Part shown: positions 25,001 to 37,170 of the stretch, piece by piece | How positions within the stretch are numbered: the stretch's first letter is position 1 | How the letters are laid out: the number at the start of each line of letters is the position of its first letter | Source: Euwallacea fornicatus | Taxonomy: Eukaryota; Arthropoda; Insecta; Coleoptera; Curculionidae | Direction of reading: 5' to 3' | NCBI RefSeq assembly: GCF_040115645.1 | Contig: NC_089554.1 | Span: forward strand, 3,224,001-3,288,000 | DNA length: 64,000 nt | Made by a program: the position numbers and the translations under genes | Notes under the pieces: model-generated | Databases searched by the model: none | What the model saw: only the letters and a program-made list of their open reading frames with translations | Told to the model about the DNA's origin: nothing

Positions 25001-25975
25001 TGTTTTCAATTATTTTAGCATATTTGTATAGGGCAGACTACAACATCTTCACAATAGATTGGGCCGACTTAACTACTTTTCCCTGCTATCTCTCCTCGTT
25101 GTCCAACACGCGTTTAGTAGCTCAATGTGCAGCCAAGCTTTATGCCTTTGTAATGGACAATGGAGGTAAAGCGGAGGATAGCACCTGCGTGGGACACTCT
25201 CTGGGAGCTCATATTTGCGGAATGATTAGTAACCACCTGACCAGTAAGCAACACAAAATTGTGGGTATGCTAAGTACTAGCCAAGAGCCTTAGCCCTCTC
25301 TTTACATGAAAAAATGTTTTTAAGGGCTAGACCCCGCAAGGCCACTGATCGATCGTTACGCCAAAACATATTTTAGACTGACCAAAGATGATGCCTATCA
25401 CGTTCAGATCATTCACACCAATTCGGGATTTCTCGGTGAGGTGAATCAGGTTGGGCATGTAGATTTTTGCGTCAACGGTGGAATGAAGCAGCCCGGATGC
25501 AAAGGAACTCAAGTCAGTAAGTTGGATCATAGACGAATAAGTTAAGATTTTGAAGCAAGTCAAGTTAACCAGATGCAAAATAACCACATTTGGAAATGGT
25601 GCATTGATATTGAAAATGGGTTGAAATTTGTAATCAAATCACCTGCTCTATGGGAGAGTTAACGATTCATCTAACCATCTTCTTTTAGGAATTTCTCGTT
25701 GCAGCCATTTTCAATCCGCTTGTTATTTTGCGAAGTCAGTAAAATATCCAGATTCAATCATCGGCAGACCATGTATCGCAACTTGTCCTAAGAGAAGTAG
25801 TGATTGGGGATACCTTCCGGGAAGACCTGTCCCGATGGGCCATAATACACCTTATGGGTGAATTGAATCTGTTCCAATTAATTTGAAGGTCTTTTTTCTA
25901 ATGGTATAATATTTTAGGGCATTTGGAACCTACTGCGTGAGCACTGACACCAAAAAGGATTGCCCTTTCGATTAG
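22091..25975 (+). CDS. Secreted lipase of the pancreatic lipase / phospholipase A1 family
   Basis: Exons 22091-22151, 22722-22827, 22882-23030, 25019-25264, 25325-25516, 25689-25857 and 25918-25975 total 981 bases, giving 326 residues, with phases matching at every junction. Residues 1-20 (VWVRLWLFIGFAFCLC core) form a signal peptide. The alpha/beta-hydrolase core shows FIIHGFNG (oxyanion-hole region), YNIFTIDWADL, GHSLGAH (nucleophile Ser166), GLDPA (Asp190) and CSH (His258). The triad spacing is normal for the family. The segment between Asp190 and His258 is short (NGGMKQPGC), as in insect neutral lipases and phospholipase A1 types with a reduced lid, so triglyceride lipase versus phospholipase A1 cannot be settled. 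Paired cysteines suit a secreted, disulphide-bonded enzyme. The end (TPYGAFGTYCVST...DCPFD) is the usual family end. It lies about 1.0 kb after Chk1 in the same direction. Confidence 0.9.
23031..25018 (+). other. Two-kilobase intron 3 of the lipase gene
   Basis: This is the only long intron of the gene. No second lipase exon could be placed in it, and the reading frame joins correctly without one. Near 24335-24392 there are TATACAGG and GGCCGCCCTGTATATT, tip-like sequences of the kind found at other transposons here. A 62-residue open frame on the minus strand (24187-23999) has no recognisable features. Confidence 0.55.
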
Positions 25976-26125
25976 ATGAGAGGACAAAGAGAAAGAGGAG
26001 TTAGCGCGACTACAAACGCAGGTGTAACTACACCATTTCCAATTGTAATTCAAAAAACATCAAAAGATTCTGAATTGCCGCTGGAAATGATGTAGAATTA
26101 ACGAGAGTATGTTTTTGATGTTTTT

Positions 26126-26136
26126 ATTAAATTAAA
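26126..26136 (+). terminator. Overlapping ATTAAA poly(A) signals of the lipase gene
   Basis: Two overlapping ATTAAA hexamers lie about 150 bases after the lipase stop codon. The call is by position. Confidence 0.35.
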
Positions 26137-26508
26137 AGTCTTTTAGTTCTATATTTTATAAGGCCTATTCGGTGGAACTCAGAATATAAAATTGCAAAAA
26201 TAGAAAAATCTAACATTGCTTTAGCCTTACCACCAAATTACGAGTAACTCCACGGAATACTTTGATTTGGTGACCAATGCAAAAGCCAATGTCGTACCAT
26301 TGGTCTCATTTCGTTCGGTTTAAATCTTGTCCACATTGAAATACAAATTCTCCTAACATGTTTGGAAGTTTATTTCTATGACCTACTCTGTATAATCAGC
26401 CCATTGGCGTACCAATTCAAGTTAACAAAACGATGAGCGAAGCGATGAGTTGGCAGTGGATGTGCGCCAATGACCCTATAAAATGTCGTAGTACATTTGT
26501 CCGGTTGG

Positions 26509-26660
26509 ACGCGACTTGGACTTGACTCCGATCAACTTCATTCGACATATGTTCAATTTGGACACGACTTGAACGCGACTTGGACAAGAATTGAACGTGA
26601 ATTAGGCGTGAGTTGGACGTGACTTCGTCTGAACTCGACTTGACTCGACTTTAATCTACT
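26509..26660 (+). repeat. Degenerate short tandem repeat (CGACTTGGA type)
   Basis: Units such as GACGCGACTTGGACTTGACT, GGACACGACTTGAACGCG and GAACTCGACTTGACTCGACT follow one another with drifting length (about 10-12 bases). The pattern is a decayed minisatellite without an open frame. Confidence 0.65.
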
Positions 26661-28510
26661 CGACTGCAGTCATTTTACTTTTTTACAATTTTTTATTTAA
26701 ACTCTTGAAACCTAATTTTTACTAACGTTTTATAATATGATTAAAATGTAACTTTTTTTGTAATATCGTTTAATTCGGTGGATTCTATGACTGTTTATCA
26801 CAAATTGCACCCGGCAGACGATGAAAATCTTAACGTGATTCCGATAAATCATTTGGTAAAAATCTTAATGTGATCCCTAATAATGAATAAATTGCGCGCG
26901 CGTTCACTTCATAAACCTGGGGTGGGGATATAGGGGAAGTTGCGAGGGAAACACGGTTTTTGGAATATTCAAGAGGGAGGGGGTGTAATAGGGTAGTAAG
27001 TGTTGTAGATAAAGATGAATTATCGAATCTTTTTTGTTGGAAACCTTTTTTCGTACGTTTTAGCATTGTGTGTAACAAATCTATTTGTTACAAACGTAAA
27101 TTCAATGGTACTGCCAGCACCAACCAGGAATGCTTGCACAAGTTACTTTTGTCCTAAATGGTGTGACATTCTTGTTGTAAAAAGGTCATTATTTCCTGAT
27201 GATGGCGTTTTTTCATAGTGAATTATTAGATACATATTTCCTTGTTACATTGGACGCAAAGGGGCTCATTGATCGCATGTATTTTGATTCCCTTGAGGAT
27301 TAAGTCGTATCGTTTTTGAATGAGAATAATGAGAAGCTTTCCAACATCCATCTTATTCCCTTTCAACATTATAAATCCCCAATTAGTTTACCTCACTTCC
27401 GCATCTCATATCAAGGCAATAACATCTTTGCCACATAACTCCCCAAGAGAATAACGCCGAAGGACAAAAGGAAAAAATGAACACATCACGTAAGGGCTTT
27501 GAAGGTGGGCGCCGGCGGTGGCGGCGGCGCCCCAAAGAATCCGCCCCTGGTTGCGGGGCAAGGAAACGGGGGCCCCATTCGGCGCAAGGCATCGAAGGCC
27601 CGGTCAATACTCCAGTCGACAGAGAGGAGAAACCCGAAAGCCGATTTTATGTGAGATTCCAACGTTGTGCACCGTACGGGGTCGGTCGTAACGTGGGCAC
27701 ACTCACGTTCGAAACATCGATCGGTCGAATCAGAAAATTGAAAAACAAACGAAAATTTTCAGTTTTTCTCATTGAGAAACATGCTTATCCACTGATTCTT
27801 GGACATCCGGTATAGTTGTGGGTGTTATGGACTTGGACTGGTACAGTTAAGTGACGCGATGGGCAATTAAAGATCCAAAATATGAAGAGATCAGCCGAAT
27901 TTAGCGTCGAGTTTTGGATTATTTTTTCGTTCCTTTTTGGTAAGTTTGTTCAATTTTTTTTTTGTTTAGCTGTAAATGCCCAAAATGCTCGCAATGCCTT
28001 CACGATCTCGTTGGTTTAAAATTACAGTGCAAATAACACTGTCACAAATGCACTTGTAAGCTGCAAACTTGCATCAGCTTAAGTAATATTACCTGGCCTT
28101 TCAGGTGCGTTTTTTGTTAAGTTCACTTTTATTCCCATCTAGACTTGATCTTTGCGTGAACGCTGATGGCAGCATTCTGGACCAATTAAAATCTCATGTC
28201 AACAGAATAAAGCCAAACTGTTTGTCTCCACGTTTATTCTTAATTAATAATTTACCTTCGGTCGATTCCGATCGATTTGAGATTCAATTACTTACGCACC
28301 GACTACTGAGTAAAATTTAATAATAAAATGCTTTTGTTGGTAAACCGTTGTCCCCCAATCGTTTCCTGTATAATCTTTAATTGCTTGCGATTTTAAATAT
28401 TTTTTAACTGTCTGTCTTTGGTTTTTCTTTTGCAATTAAATAGAAAAATGTGATCTCCCAGACATTCTTCAATGCAAGGAAGCACGCCCATTTATTAGGT
28501 AAGGTGGGAT
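26661..28510. other. Intergenic stretch with a GC-rich island
   Basis: At about 27500-27620 the composition turns sharply GC-rich (GGGCGCCGGCGGTGGCGGCG). Both strands are open there, as expected from GC content alone. A possible two-exon micro-gene at 27882-28019 is listed separately. Nothing else is supported. Confidence 0.4.
27882..28019 (+). CDS. Possible micro-gene: signal-peptide-like two-exon frame
   Basis: ATG at 27882 opens MKRSAEFSVEFWIIFSFLF, then a consensus donor (TTTTTG|gtaagttt) at 27940. After a T-rich tract and TAG at 27969 the frame continues AVNAQNARNAFTISLV and stops at 28019. The joined product is 35 residues: a hydrophobic leader with a plausible cleavage site after VNA, and almost no mature peptide. 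In another frame the second exon reads CKCPKCSQC, which is cysteine-dense but soon meets a stop. Chance is quite possible. Confidence 0.18.
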   Translation: MKRSAEFSVEFWIIFSFLFGKFVQFFFCLAVNAQNARNAFTISLV

Positions 28511-28511
28511 A

Positions 28512-28531
28512 CAGGGTGTCCTATAATTTAT
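28512..28531 (+). repeat. Solitary transposon-type terminus
   Basis: TACAGGGTGTCCTATAATTT has the terminus shared by several elements in this window. The partner end was not found within the next few kilobases. Confidence 0.45.
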
Positions 28532-28914
28532 GGTACGTAGATTCCTTATGTAGCAATGAAAATTTGACTTATATTACTGGTATAACAAAGTTGGTAATGA
28601 CCAAAATACAGGATGTAGCACCTTAAAATTATTTATACATATTTTGAAAAAAATAGATTTTTCTGTATGAAACTTAGTCGGCGATGTTTTTTTGCATGAG
28701 AAATCCTCGTAATTTCGAAATTTTCGCGTAGATTAAAGATAGAGATGTCGGCAGCATCTTTACAGCAGTCATAACAGCCCATGATTTTTTTCGTGCCACT
28801 CTGTATTGTCCATTTATGAAACTTGACCATGACAATCTCGGTAACCATAAAAGCTACGAGGTTGATTAATTTGGAGTTCAAGAATATGCCATTTTGAAAT
28901 TTTACGAGAGAAAA

Positions 28915-29530
28915 AGAATAGGCCTACGCCGACGACTTGGCCGTGCTCCGCAGCGGCTCTAGTGTCGATTTACGGGGCCCCATGGCGAGGGCCGTCCGAA
29001 TGGTCGATAACTGATGCCGGTCTGTGGGCCTGCAAATAAATCTAACGAAAGCACAGTTGACTCGATTCAGCAATTAAAGGAAAGAGGTCCTATGACCAGA
29101 AATCCCTTTTTTTGGTGGGGTATCGCCGGACAGTGAAGTAGTTGGATGTCTTCCAGAAACACGGCGACGAGTGAACGGGAGAGAATGCCCTGTTTTGTAA
29201 AGAGGAATGGGCCGTTTTGTGGAAAGGTAGAAAAAGGAGAAAAAACTCTTAATGCTACTACTACCATTGCCTGGAAGAAAATCCCATTTACCGTGTCTAA
29301 TATCCTCATCTACTTGATCAAGGTTTACAGTTATTGGACTGTGGCCAAGTTCTCTTTGTGCAACGTGTTCGTCTCTCATCCAGGGCAAAACCTTTCAGAG
29401 ACAGATGGAAGGAATTTCACGTGTGATCATCGCTCTAGGTCACTGTAATGGCCATGTCTACCGATTTGGTGCCGTGAATGTTAGGCGCTACCAATTAGCA
29501 AGGTTCGGGACCATCTAGGTCAGCAATCAC
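28915..29530 (+). pseudogene. Non-LTR retrotransposon relic (reverse transcriptase, possible RNase H end)
   Basis: At 28922-28948 the frame reads AYADDLAVL, the catalytic YADD box of LINE-type reverse transcriptases. It is followed by CRSVGLQINLTKAQLTRF, the usual downstream segment, after one stop. Later, GGA ATT TCA CGT at about 29410 gives GISRVIIALGHCNGHVYRF, resembling the segment near the end of jockey/R1-class RNase H regions. Stops and frame changes between these blocks show the copy is dead. No 5' end, endonuclease domain or poly(A) tail could be defined. Confidence 0.65.
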
Positions 29531-31298
29531 CATGCGTGTTTCTTGACCACCTTTCATGTTGTCTTATAGTGCGTCCTCTTATAGTCGTGTTATAAAAGAC
29601 ACGCATACATAGCTGGTCACCTCCGGCGACATCAACAAGAGTACGATCATACACTTTCGTTAATGGCAAATTGCAATTATGTTATAAGAATAATTAACAT
29701 AATTCTCTGTGAAGAATATACTGGAAATGAAAGCGTTAATTGCGAGATTCGTCTCATTTAAACGTCTTAGAAAAGGGGACATTGATTCGGCTCTCCAGAA
29801 GTTATGGCGAGCGGGTATTTCCTTAAGTGAGTTATGATCGAGTTGGTTTTTAAAGCTGCTTAATGAAAATTGGGCGCATCCAGTTGCGCAATCAGAGTAG
29901 CAGAAAATTAAACCTGCAACTTAGGATTCAAATATGCATCTACCTCAAAAGTAAACATTTTATTTAATAATTTGTTAAACGTAAATGCTCCCAATCTCTT
30001 TCCTCTTTTGTTGTTGTCCTTGGTTGGTTTTAATGAAATACTTAATATTTAGACGCATACATTATGCAAGTCCTACAATACCAGTTCGTATAAAAATGAG
30101 AATAACGTCTCTATTTTACATTCAAAACAATTGCACTGCTTCGTGACTTCTCATTTAATTTCAGTATAATTCGGTAAATTAATATACAGGTACGTGCTTA
30201 ATTATTTCGTCTTCATTTAAACAGGAAATACCTTCTAATCTCGCAAGAAGATTACTATTTACTTATGCATGCCCGAATTTGGTTTATCTCGCGAGTAAAC
30301 ACGTACCATTATTTAATGAGCATTTGGTTGGATTAAACCTGCGAATACGACGAAGTTGTCTTACTGCAGTGTATTGCCTGCATTTTAAGGGGTCGTGATA
30401 AGACGTCGTAGGTTGCAAGTTGCGTAAAACACAAAATTTATGTTATGTATCAGCCAGTTGTGCCACCGCTTTTGCTTTGAAATTCGAATGATATACAGGG
30501 TGTCCCAGAAATATCGCTACGAATTGGTGTAGCGTGCTAGCGGATGAAAGGACGATTCACCTAAATATTCCTCATAAAAAAACTTTTCTTGTTTTCGCTG
30601 TCCAGGATGATTAGTTTTTTTACTCTGCAAATTAGGAAAAGATCTCACAGTTCTTCATGTATCTTCTGCAAATTGTTAGTAGAGGACGTTGCAAACTAAC
30701 ACATAGGCGGCGCCCTAAGGGTTTTATTGAAATAAAAAAAAGTCAACGTAACTTTTTTTTATCAGTGCCGACAACTTCAATGTTTGCCCGAATTCTGATG
30801 TTCTGAGCTCTCCTGCTTCAAGTTATAGTGAGTTTGGAAATCGGAATACGCCATGTTACATGAAATATATATATTGTAACTAACGGTTTCTGAGACGTAG
30901 CCGACGTTCTCTCTTATTTGATTACGCGGTGCAAGCTGCAATTTTTCCGAAAACCGTCCTGTTCCGATATTTTCGAAGTCTCGAATTTTGAGCGTTTGTT
31001 CGGGATTACGTACCATGAATATGAAGTAAGTAATAAAATTGCAAAACGAAAATTTCCAAACAAATTTCCTCTGCGATTATTAACCCTGCATATTAATCAA
31101 TTGCAATCGATGGAATAACTGCAAAGCAGATTTGCTTGAAAATTTCTATTTCATAATTTTATTACTTCATATTCACCTACTTCTACACAAGCTCTAAAAA
31201 TTCCGAGCTTATATCCAATCCAACAATGCTTGCTATCTGTCGCAGTAATTGGTTTAACTATTTCTAGAAAAATGCTGATTGGTTGAGATGTTTGCAAA
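29531..31298. other. Gene-free stretch with a solitary transposon tip
   Basis: TACAGGGTGTCCCAGAAATA at 30494 is another transposon-type terminus without a visible partner. No exon was recognised. Confidence 0.4.
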
Positions 31299-31340
31299 AT
31301 GAATGAATGAATGAATGAATGAATGAATGAATGAATGAAT
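31299..31340. repeat. Microsatellite (GAAT)n
   Basis: About ten uninterrupted copies of the tetranucleotide ATGA/GAAT. Confidence 0.95.
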
Positions 31341-34300
31341 ACATGGAAATTCCTTTAGCATGCATATGCCTCCTATATGGGCCTGTCCACCTTGTGGGCG
31401 TTATAAAAGACAAGTGTTCCATTGACTTAACAAAGTCGATGAACTTACGAGACTGTAACTCTCAATCTCATTAAACACCAGGATGGTCCGAAGCGTGTAG
31501 GTACTTCATTTAACCGCGAATCTGCTATTGAAGGTGATAAAACGTAGTCTTTTCACACCGACAGGCAGAGAATAGTTGGTCTTGGAGATTTCTGCGGCAG
31601 AAAGGTTCTCTCTGGGCACTTGGAGGCAATGGAAAGGAGATGGTTGCGCTTGGAAAGGTGCTGTTCACTGTACTTGCAAAGGTGGCGCTGCTAAGTACCA
31701 CTGCGCAGGAGTTACGCAACTTGACGCAGAGCAGCACGAGGTTGACTTTTAATTAAAGGCGAATCAGAAAATGTCGACCTCGTATTGTTGTATAATAGAT
31801 ATTGTTGTTGGGATTCCAGAATTCAGGTTTTCGATGGCAGACGGTCCGATTAACTGTTATCAGCATTAGAGGTGTTAACTTAGATTCTGAGAAGAGAACG
31901 TGAAGAATTGGAGGTTGAGCTAGGGAGAATCAATCAGGGACTTTGAGACGTGTCGGCAAAGCCGTGATGTCTCGTTTTCCGCGGTTGAACGAAAACTGGA
32001 TTAGTGAATTGCTTAGCTAAGCTCCATTAACAAGTCGCATACGGAAAGTGGTACTCGCTATTTAAGACCAGTTATATAAGACACATTTTGTTTAATGACA
32101 ATCAGTATTACAGGGAAGGCGGGTATACTGAGTGTAAAGATGTTACGGTCTAGCTCGATCTGTGGGATGATGATGTTTCTGCTTTTAAAAGGAAGATATA
32201 TTATTCAACAAACAGCTTTGCAATTAAAATTTATGCTAATTTAATAATATAATCTGTTATTTTTTTGTGTATTTAATGGAAACTCTATTTTACTGCATCT
32301 GACCACTGACGGCTCTGAAGCGGTCGCTCCGCTTACGGAAATATCTGTCTGTGAAGGTCTAATCGGCAAAAGCTCATTTGTAACTGGTATTTTAACCGCC
32401 GTTTCATGAGCCTGAAAGAAAGAAAATTTAGGAATTATAAAGCACCTACATTCCTGAACTATTCCCGAGTTTCCCCCCGGAATAGAATCGTTTTATAAAT
32501 GGAAGCGAGCAATTGGCTATTATTGTGCTTTGTTGTTTTGAAAGTTAAAAGATTGACATGAACTTGATGCTGCGAAGGGTCTAGAGAGCACTTTGATTCA
32601 GTGTGGTGTTTGGAGAGACTTTGAAGCCATTCTGTCACTATATAAATTAATTTCAGAACGTGAACTGTCTCGAATAGAGCACAGAGAATATAAATAGAAA
32701 GCCATTGTTTCTCGGAGATTGGAGTCGAATCGCGAACCGTCCATCGCGGAGGTCACTACTCTATTGTTATTTAAACGTTAATAATGATTAATGACCTGAG
32801 AAATAATTTAGGTAAGTAATGAAAATGTTTTCTTGTAGGTGCGCTAACGAATTAATTTATTTGCTTGTAGCCGGAAGAGCTCGAAGTTGCAAAAAGATTT
32901 AAATAACAGAATTGCTTACTGCGACAGAAAGATGGAGAGACGCGGAAAGGAATTACTTATACTGACTTGTGTGCCTCACACAGAATTTTAAATAGCGCTA
33001 TTGAATCCCCAGATTTACAGGGATTAATTGGTGCACGTTCCATCCAGATATTCTATCTCGCCTTCTGGAAACTCTCATGCAGAGCTATTACAAATTCAAT
33101 TATGTAGAAAACTGGATTTCATAGCTTTGCAGATATGCAAAAATTTACTTATTTACTTTGCGACTTTAAGCGGTTCCATATTCGAGTACGGCATGCGTTC
33201 TGGCCGGTACTATCAAACGCTCATCAAATAATACGATGTGGCGCAAGCAGCAGATGATCCGTGGAGAGTCTCAACTTCATCTCAGCATTTGAGTAAATTC
33301 GCGGTTCCGGCGATCAAATTGTTCTATTGTCCAAAAAAGTTCTTTGTTAAAGCAGTCAAGTTCACATTCTTGTAGTTTAATTTAGAATGTTAGTTAAAAA
33401 TTTGCTTGGAAGTTTACATGATAAAATAAAGCCGTTGGGAGCGTTCCTCGAAATGTTTGATCAGCCTGCTGTATAAATCCCTCGGCTTTCATATCTAATA
33501 CTTTATCAAACGCTCGTAAGTTCTCAATAAAATCTCTAATCCATCCGTGATTTGCCATCACGTCGGGCGCCAGGTGGTTGTTTATCTTCTAGATTGGTAT
33601 AATCGTAAGAACAACGGCATTGAGCCAGGACGGATATCGCTGTAAGGTCCGATTTTTCAAATCGCTGGTGTCTTTTCCATCGAGAGTGTTGCTATTGACA
33701 GAATCAGAACGGAGCATTGGTCAATTTCTCCGTTCCATGGAGGAGTCTTGCTGACAAAACTACGAGGGGTTTCAAAGACCGGGCTTAAGGGTCAAATTAT
33801 TAATGTTCTGTTAACTCTAACTGCAAGCTAGCTCCTATAGAACTAAAGAATCCGACCAATTCTAAGGTTTTATTACAACGTTTCCATGAAAATTATCTTG
33901 CAGTTAAAGTTAACAACACATTGTTAAGTTGGCCCTAACCAAGCCTCTTCCTTATTTTTTTTTAACTTCCCAATCTCTTATAGCGGGGGTTTAACCTAAA
34001 TTCTAAACCGATTCCAAAGTATACGTTTACTCCGTCGTTTTTAAACTTGTTCGAAATGTTAGTAGCGCGGGACGAGCTTGCTGAGCTCATCCTCTCGTGG
34101 ATTATACCTTTAATGCTTTGAAGTGTAGCGCTTCTTCTAAATATAAACTTCCGGTTTAATGGGTGCTTAATCGCAAAAGATGTTCGCATTGGCGGATTGA
34201 TGCCTGGCTTTAGTTTGGCTTTATTAATGGCATAGGTATTTGGGAAGTTTTTCTAATTATCTGTTTGCGCACTATCAGATGAGTTAACTAACAATTATTA

Positions 34301-34555
34301 ATTATAAAATATCAGTCAATTATTGAACAATGGAATTTTCCGTAGGAGGAGTACGCATTACCGATCTAGTGAGAATCCGCTAGATAGCGTATCACCAACA
34401 TCACTATGGGTTTAGTACCTTCTGGTATAACCATTTTACTTGTGTCTACCACTTACATACATGATATACAAGCAGCCTTGGGCAACTGCGGGCTTTGACA
34501 TGTAACGTACTCGTACATAGCGTAAGAGATGTGCGGAAAATGTCCTCAAAGGCGG
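31341..34555. other. Gene-free stretch
   Basis: No exon, inverted-repeat pair or transposase block was recognised in these 3.2 kb. Confidence 0.4.
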
Positions 34556-34700
34556 TTAAGCGTTCACTTGGAACATCCTTGGCCAGCCCATTCTCCGGAC
34601 TTTATCCCGTTGGATTTGTTTTTGGATGCATCAAAATCGTGTTCATCGTCGCACGGCGTTCGAAATGCCTTGTATCTTTTATAGTTGGTGAAAAACGGTG
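34556..34700 (+). pseudogene. Transposase fragment with a WPAxSPD box
   Basis: From about 34578 one frame reads HPWPAHSPDFIPLDLFLD. This is the segment before the last catalytic acidic residue in Tc1/mariner-type DDE transposases (WPA-x-SPD-x-x-P-x-D-x-F). The frame breaks soon after. The rest of the transposase was not found, so this is a short dead fragment. A 157-residue open frame overlaps it in a different frame and is not the coding one. Confidence 0.5.
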
Positions 34701-36193
34701 GTTAAGTAATGAGCTAACAGGTTCACTTCGTGTCTCACAATTCCGACTTCGTCCCAATTGCCAGAAGTACCGCATAAGCGTGTTTAATTCTGTTCAAACG
34801 AAATATTTCATTCAAAAATTCGCTTTACACACCTTACAAGGTAGCACGAACCAAAACATGTTTTATTCCTTTCCCAAACAGCACGTACACAGATCATCAG
34901 AATCTCCTATTATCCCTCACGTTATTTTGGAAACGATCTTCCTTTATCCATGCTGGGTCTCCTCGTGAAAGGCACGTTTTCGGTTTACGGGTATTTCATA
35001 ATGTTTAAATCTCTTTCATCCACCTTCAAATTGTCTTTCAAGCGGGCGTTTTTGAAATAGAGGCTAGAGGACTTGCGGGCATTAACGTGGAAAAAAGGGG
35101 CAATTAAAATTAGACCTTAAGAATTGAGGAAGCAGAGATATTGACGGGGCAGCTGCAGGTAGATAATGTATAGGCTCTTGCGGCTTCTAAACTATAATGT
35201 ATATGGCTGGAAATAATATATTAAGGCCACTCTTTGGCTTCCCATCGAGAGCTAAAATTATCTTGTGAAATCTCACGAAATAAACAGAATCTCATGCCCA
35301 TCTTTCAGCAGCGTGTCAAATCTCAAAAGATTGTTTAATTTTTCTCCGATTACACCGGTCGTCGAGTTTCTTTGCGGTTTTATGTCTTTCAAGAACGTAA
35401 ACAATGGCTTATGATGGCAAATTCAAAACTCGTAAATATGTAAATTTGCTCGGGAATTTAATATCCCTCAAGAAAAGCTCGGATTTATCCTTTCTTTCTT
35501 GCTAAATCTACGGTTTCGCTATGACATAAAATACATCTCTGTTAGACGAGAACTTCCAAACAGAGCACTATAGGATTCCTTTTCCAATTAACCACATGGC
35601 ACACAGAACAGATGCCTGCTTCATGAAGTTGCAGGGCCATGTAAAGTCCACTCCAGCTTATCACAATATAAACGAAGTTAAATATGGCCGGCAATTAGAC
35701 GGTCTGTTAATTAAACCAGAGGGCTGACAAAACGGCCCTTGATGTGGCCGCCAGTAGAGCAATTAGGTCTAAATATGGAGCCTGCTTTCAGGGATGGATC
35801 CTTGGAGGGCTTTTGTGTTACGTTGCATGCGTAAGAGGATTAATTATATGATGTGCCATTCGGGATGCATCGGTACCCAAATATGTTTGGTTTAGGCTTT
35901 GATCATAGATCTGCAGTTTGAAAGTATTGTAAGGTAATAGCACAATCGAGGCCTGTATTAAACTGGTCAGTGGTAGTTTGCGTCTGTTCGATGATTATTT
36001 ACCCAACATCGGGTTTAATTTAAGACCTACGAGGATAGTCCCCGAAGGCACCTGACTAGACATATAAATGACGATTTTTTTGTTAGGTATTTGCCTATAT
36101 AACAAAGACCTAACCTACAGTTTGCGGGTGCTACGTGGATATGTCTTTGTTTTGGAGTCGTTTTCAGTGAAAGCTTTTAGAGATTTTGTAAAG
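34701..36193. other. Gene-free stretch before the mariner relic
   Basis: Nothing protein-like was found. TTAGGTATTTGCC near 36084 could belong to the left inverted repeat of the mariner that follows, but its partner was not identified. Confidence 0.35.
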
Positions 36194-37170
36194 ATGGAAT
36201 AAATTGATCATCGATACGTTGAATCGATACTTTCATTTAGAAAGGTCTTAGGCTATCCAGCACGAAAGCGGAGTTAGATTCTGTTCTGAAGTAATTTGGT
36301 TTTTGTAAAATATTGGGTGGCAATCGCGGTCGTACGAGGTACCAAGACAAACTCGGCAGAGGTCGACCCAACCAGGTGACCACTCCAGAAGCTGTGGTCG
36401 GAATTCACAAAACTGGACCGACAGATAAACATTTCAAATAGTCCTGTACATCGCATCTTGACCGAATAATCGGAGATGAGAAAGCTGTGCGCAAGATGAG
36501 TAAAAACAGCGCCGTGAGGATGTTTCAAGATTGTAATATTTAACAAAGTTTCGCAGTAATGAAGCCGAGTTTTGAGTCGATTCACATCCATGGATGCAAT
36601 GTGGGCCCTTCGATTCGCACCTGAGACGAAAGAGCAGTCAAAGCAATGGACTCAGAGGGGAGAATCGACTCCAAAGAAGGCGAAAACCGTTTTATTTGCA
36701 GGAAAGGTGATGGCGTCTGTTCTCTAGGATGCACGTGGGATAGTTTCTATTAAGCATCTCTCTAAAGGGAGATCAGTAAAGGGAGAATATTACACAAGTT
36801 TATTGCAGCATTTGAGCGAAGGAATTAGGGAAAAGCGACCGAATTTTACGGAAAAGAAAGTCTTCTTTCATCAAGATAACGCATCAGTCCACATCTCCGT
36901 CATCGCGATGGCCAAAATCAATCAACTTGGTTTCGTGTTTCTCCTCACTTACCCTATTCGCCATATTTGGTCCCTTCAGATTATTTTTTATTTCCAAACT
37001 TGAAAAATTAGCTCGGCGGAAAAAAAATTGGTAATAATGAAGAGGTGGAATCCGAGCTTAACGCCGGTTTTGAAACATTCTAAACTTACTATGAACAGGT
37101 TAGAGCAGCCATAGAACATGGCCGAGAAAAATGTGCCAATATCAAAGGAAACTATGTATGTTGGGAATAA
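36194..37170 (+). pseudogene. Mariner transposase pseudogene
   Basis: Successive blocks match the mariner order: GRTRYEDKLGRGRPN (linker of the helix-turn-helix region, with TTPEAV after it), MRKLCARWV, the segment APETKEQSKQWTQRGES, KAKTVLFAGKVMASV, KGEYYTSLLQHL, then VFFHQDNASVHISVIAMAKI with the second catalytic Asp in HQDNA. The C-terminus YYEQVRAAIEHGREKCANIK follows near 37090-37140. Frames change several times and stops are frequent, so the gene is dead. Length (about 975 bases) is close to that of a full mariner frame (about 1 kb), so little is missing. Confidence 0.85.

Noticed and set aside
27383..27815. Open frames rich in Arg, Gly and Pro on both strands
   Set aside because: High GC content alone keeps stops out here; no splice or domain evidence supports either.
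32700..32760. tRNA-like GGTTCG / TTCGACTCC sequence on the minus strand
   Set aside because: No matching A box, acceptor stem or anticodon arm could be folded around it by eye.
34495..34968. 157-residue plus-strand open frame
   Set aside because: It overlaps the transposase WPAHSPD block in a different frame, so it is a shadow of the relic.
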